Part shown: positions 62,613 through 64,000 of the stretch, one piece after another | How the letters are laid out: every line of letters begins with the position of its first letter | Position numbering within the stretch: the stretch's first letter is position 1 | DNA from: JAMZMI01 sp039944535 | Lineage (GTDB): Bacteria > Bacteroidota > Bacteroidia > Cytophagales > Cyclobacteriaceae | DNA length: 64,000 bases | Direction: 5' to 3' | Assembly: GCA_039944535.1 (NCBI GenBank) | Contig: JBDUYP010000004.1 | Location: 186,001 to 250,000 of the forward strand | Translations under genes and position numbers: made by a program | The notes under the pieces: generated by a model | What the model saw: only the letters and a program-made list of their open reading frames with translations | Told to the model about the DNA's origin: nothing | Database searches by the model: none

Positions 62613-63206
62613 CTACCGATACTTGTCATGAAGTCCTATCCCATTGGCGATCATCGGGATGATCTTTTTGAGACGTGACTGCTTGGTTTCCGCTCTTTTG
62701 GCTTCTGCTATATAATCGGCAAACTCACGCTTCTTAGACTTGCTGAAAGCTTCAAACGAATCGGACAATCCGGCCTCTTTGTCTAGCACTTCCTGCAGCT
62801 CTGAAGGAACGGTCAATTCCTTTTTCTCAGGTTTGATTTCCTTACCCTGCTTTTGATTTTCTATTGCTTCCAGCAGGTAGGCATGAATGATCTCCGTGTT
62901 TTGACGTATTTCATCAAAATTCGCAAATCGCCACTGTCGCAATGCTTTGGTCACCCCCTCCTGCGCATTGATGAGCTTACCTTCAGGGTCTTTGAGAAAA
63001 ACGCCTTGATGAAACCAGATGGCCATATGTTCTTTGAACCCTACCATACCCACCACATGCTTTCCTTTCAGAGTGTAGCAGGGTGCGCCCCACTTGATGG
63101 TCTCCTGAAGTTCTGTTCTAAGTATGATCTCTCTGATTAGCCTGAGAGCCGGCTCCCAGCTGCCGCTCTTTTCAAGGTACTCTTCTACTGTTTTTGCTGA
63201 ATTCAT
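62613..63206 (-). CDS. YdeI/OmpD-associated family protein with DUF1801 domain
   Basis: The start is ATG 63206 (MNSAKTVEEYLEKSG); the frame is open to 63245. The 197 residues have a DUF1801 domain (about 15-120; ETIKWGAPCYTLKGKHVVGMVGFKEHMAIWF) and the C-terminal OmdA/YdeI helical region (SELQEVLDKEAGLSDSFEAFSKSKKREFADYI and the end KKIIPMIANGIGLHDKYR). Cytoplasmic; function not known, possibly stress-related. Flanked on both sides by copies of a REP-like repeat. Confidence 0.9.
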   Translation of the reverse strand: MNSAKTVEEYLEKSGSWEPALRLIREIILRTELQETIKWGAPCYTLKGKHVVGMVGFKEHMAIWFHQGVFLKDPEGKLINAQEGVTKALRQWRFANFDEIRQNTEIIHAYLLEAIENQKQGKEIKPEKKELTVPSELQEVLDKEAGLSDSFEAFSKSKKREFADYIAEAKRAETKQSRLKKIIPMIANGIGLHDKYR

Positions 63207-63257
63207 GATAATTAAAATTAAGAAAAAAGCTGGAATGACCTTCATTCCTAAATATTA

Positions 63258-63330
63258 CTGTCATTCCGGAGGATGCCTGAAAGAATCTCATGCATGGATG
63301 ACACTGCTGCGTTTCGCTTACAGTGACGGG
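63258..63330. repeat. REP-like palindromic repeat
   Basis: Begins CTGTCATTCCGGAGGATGCC, continues TGAAAGAATCTC and ends TTACAGTGACGGG. These are hallmark pieces of the intergenic repeats of Bacteroidota. Different subtype from the 5.2-5.9 kb array. Confidence 0.7.
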
Positions 63331-63354
63331 ATATGGTGTGTGAAAAACAAACCA

Positions 63355-63468
63355 CTTTCAGGTCTTAGAAACCTGAAAGGGTTGGCAGTGCCTCTTGCGA
63401 GGAAATTAGGCATAGACAGGATAAACCTCCAAAGTCTTTATCAAGAAGCACAGAGACTTTGGAAGTCT
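63355..63468. repeat. Two short inverted repeats in an intergenic region
   Basis: CTTTCAGGT/ACCTGAAAG (63355-63363 and 63371-63379) makes a tight hairpin; CCAAAGTCT/AGACTTTGG (63429-63437 and 63454-63462) makes another, whose right arm also pairs with AAGTCT at 63463-63468. The interval 63207-63508 holds no gene apart from these and the REP-like copy. Confidence 0.75.
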
Positions 63469-63508
63469 CCAATGCATTCGCTGCAAGTATCTGTGGGCAG
63501 AACCACCC

Positions 63509-64000
63509 CTACTCATCACGGAGTGACTTCACTGGATTGACACGGGCGGCTTTCCAACTTTGGAAACTCATGGTCACCCACGCCACTACCAAAGCCACCA
63601 CTCCGGCAATCACGAAAGTCAAAGGCTTGATATCCGTTCGGTAGGCAAAATCGTTGAGCCACTCCTTCATGGCGAAGTACGATAGCGGAATAGAGATGGC
63701 AAAGGATATCAAAACCAACTTGATAAAGTTTTTAGAAAGTAAAGTAACGATGCTGGCAATGGAGGCTCCAAGGGCTTTTCTGATGCCAATCTCCTTGGTC
63801 TTTTGTTCTGCGGTAAAGGCCGCCAACCCGAACAGTCCTAGGCAGGCTATGAAGATGGCCAGCACGGCAAAAACAGTGAAGATCTCTCCTACTTTTTGTT
63901 CGGCTTCATACATGGAATTGAACCGTTGATTCATGAAGGTGTAGGAGAATGGCTGACCCGGAGCAAACTCATCCCATGTATTGGAAATGGTCTCCACGGT
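63509..64000 (-). CDS. ABC transporter permease (FtsX/MacB type), C-terminal part cut by window edge
   Basis: The frame continues beyond base 64000, so the N-terminal part is missing. Visible: the end of an extracytoplasmic domain (FSYTFMNQRFNSMYEAEQKVG), then three TMs with the conserved AAFTAEQKTKEIGIRKALGAS, and the typical end FQSWKAARVNPVKSLRDE. Same broad family as the 2.6-5.2 kb permease, but a different subgroup. Nothing can be said about its regulator or ATPase. Confidence 0.92.
   Translation of the reverse strand, partial: TVETISNTWDEFAPGQPFSYTFMNQRFNSMYEAEQKVGEIFTVFAVLAIFIACLGLFGLAAFTAEQKTKEIGIRKALGASIASIVTLLSKNFIKLVLISFAISIPLSYFAMKEWLNDFAYRTDIKPLTFVIAGVVALVVAWVTMSFQSWKAARVNPVKSLRDE

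Noticed and set aside
1..64000. Prophage, integrative element, CRISPR array, tRNA or rRNA genes
   Set aside because: No integrase, transposase, phage structural gene, direct-repeat array with spacers, or clover-leaf/rRNA sequence was seen in either strand.

Overview
The window reads as a chromosomal segment of a Bacteroidota bacterium, most likely a marine or soil member of the Cytophagales (inference). Pointers are: two TonB-dependent receptors with carboxypeptidase-D-like N-terminal domains, one paired with a DUF4249 lipoprotein; a PadR regulator coupled to a 'prefix domain' FtsX permease; LytTR and TPR/NarL two-component systems; Crp regulators with a Bacteroidota-style C-terminus; an absence of obvious Shine-Dalgarno sequences; several TAnnTTTG (-7) boxes; and the REP-like palindromes typical of the phylum. 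No rRNA, tRNA, CRISPR array, transposase or phage gene was seen. Both ends cut genes: a LytS-type kinase on the left and an FtsX-type permease on the right.

Layout. 1-5.2 kb: a LytS/LytTR two-component pair, a secreted hypothetical, and a PadR/ABC-permease pair. 5.2-5.9 kb: a 219-bp tandem repeat built from REP-like palindromes. 6.1-9.4 kb: a Fur-family regulator, a TonB receptor and a methyltransferase, with a candidate operator between regulator and receptor. 9.4-11.8 kb: a repeat remnant, a START-domain protein, a small membrane protein and a Crp regulator. 12-19 kb: an ion-homeostasis block with a four-gene minus-strand operon (membrane protein, duplicated DUF1538 transporter-like protein, triple PII-like protein, Ca2+/Na+ antiporter) and a divergent K+/H+-type antiporter. 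20-29 kb: a CHASE-domain kinase, a thioredoxin-fold protein without its cysteines, a GH13_18 phosphorylase with its SSS symporter, an Asp/Glu racemase, a DinB pseudogene and small ORFs. 28-36 kb: DUF4249/TonB receptor, DEAD-box helicase, ABC-F ATPase and DUF2911. 36-40 kb: polyphosphate glucokinase, D-2-hydroxyacid dehydrogenase and acyl-CoA ligase. 39.6-47.4 kb: a hybrid kinase with a small histidine-bearing membrane partner, then an operon of secreted proteins around a modular leucine-rich-repeat protein. 47.7-52.8 kb: housekeeping genes (CvfB, cyclophilin), a DUF5615 protein and a DUF4956-HlyD-TolC export operon. 53-64 kb: a sterol-desaturase-type hydroxylase, a beta-propeller protein, a TPR kinase/NarL regulator, a DinB and a Crp protein, TypA/BipA, and a YdeI-like gene flanked by decayed repeats.

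The strongest candidates for undescribed biology are the DUF1538/PII-like/antiporter operon (a transporter apparently controlled by a nucleotide-sensing fold), the LRR operon whose proteins share an N-terminal module, and the DUF4956-HlyD-TolC operon. Genes are packed tightly. Four convergent pairs share stop codons through a 4-bp TTAA/CTAA overlap, and one intrinsic terminator lies inside the opposing gene.
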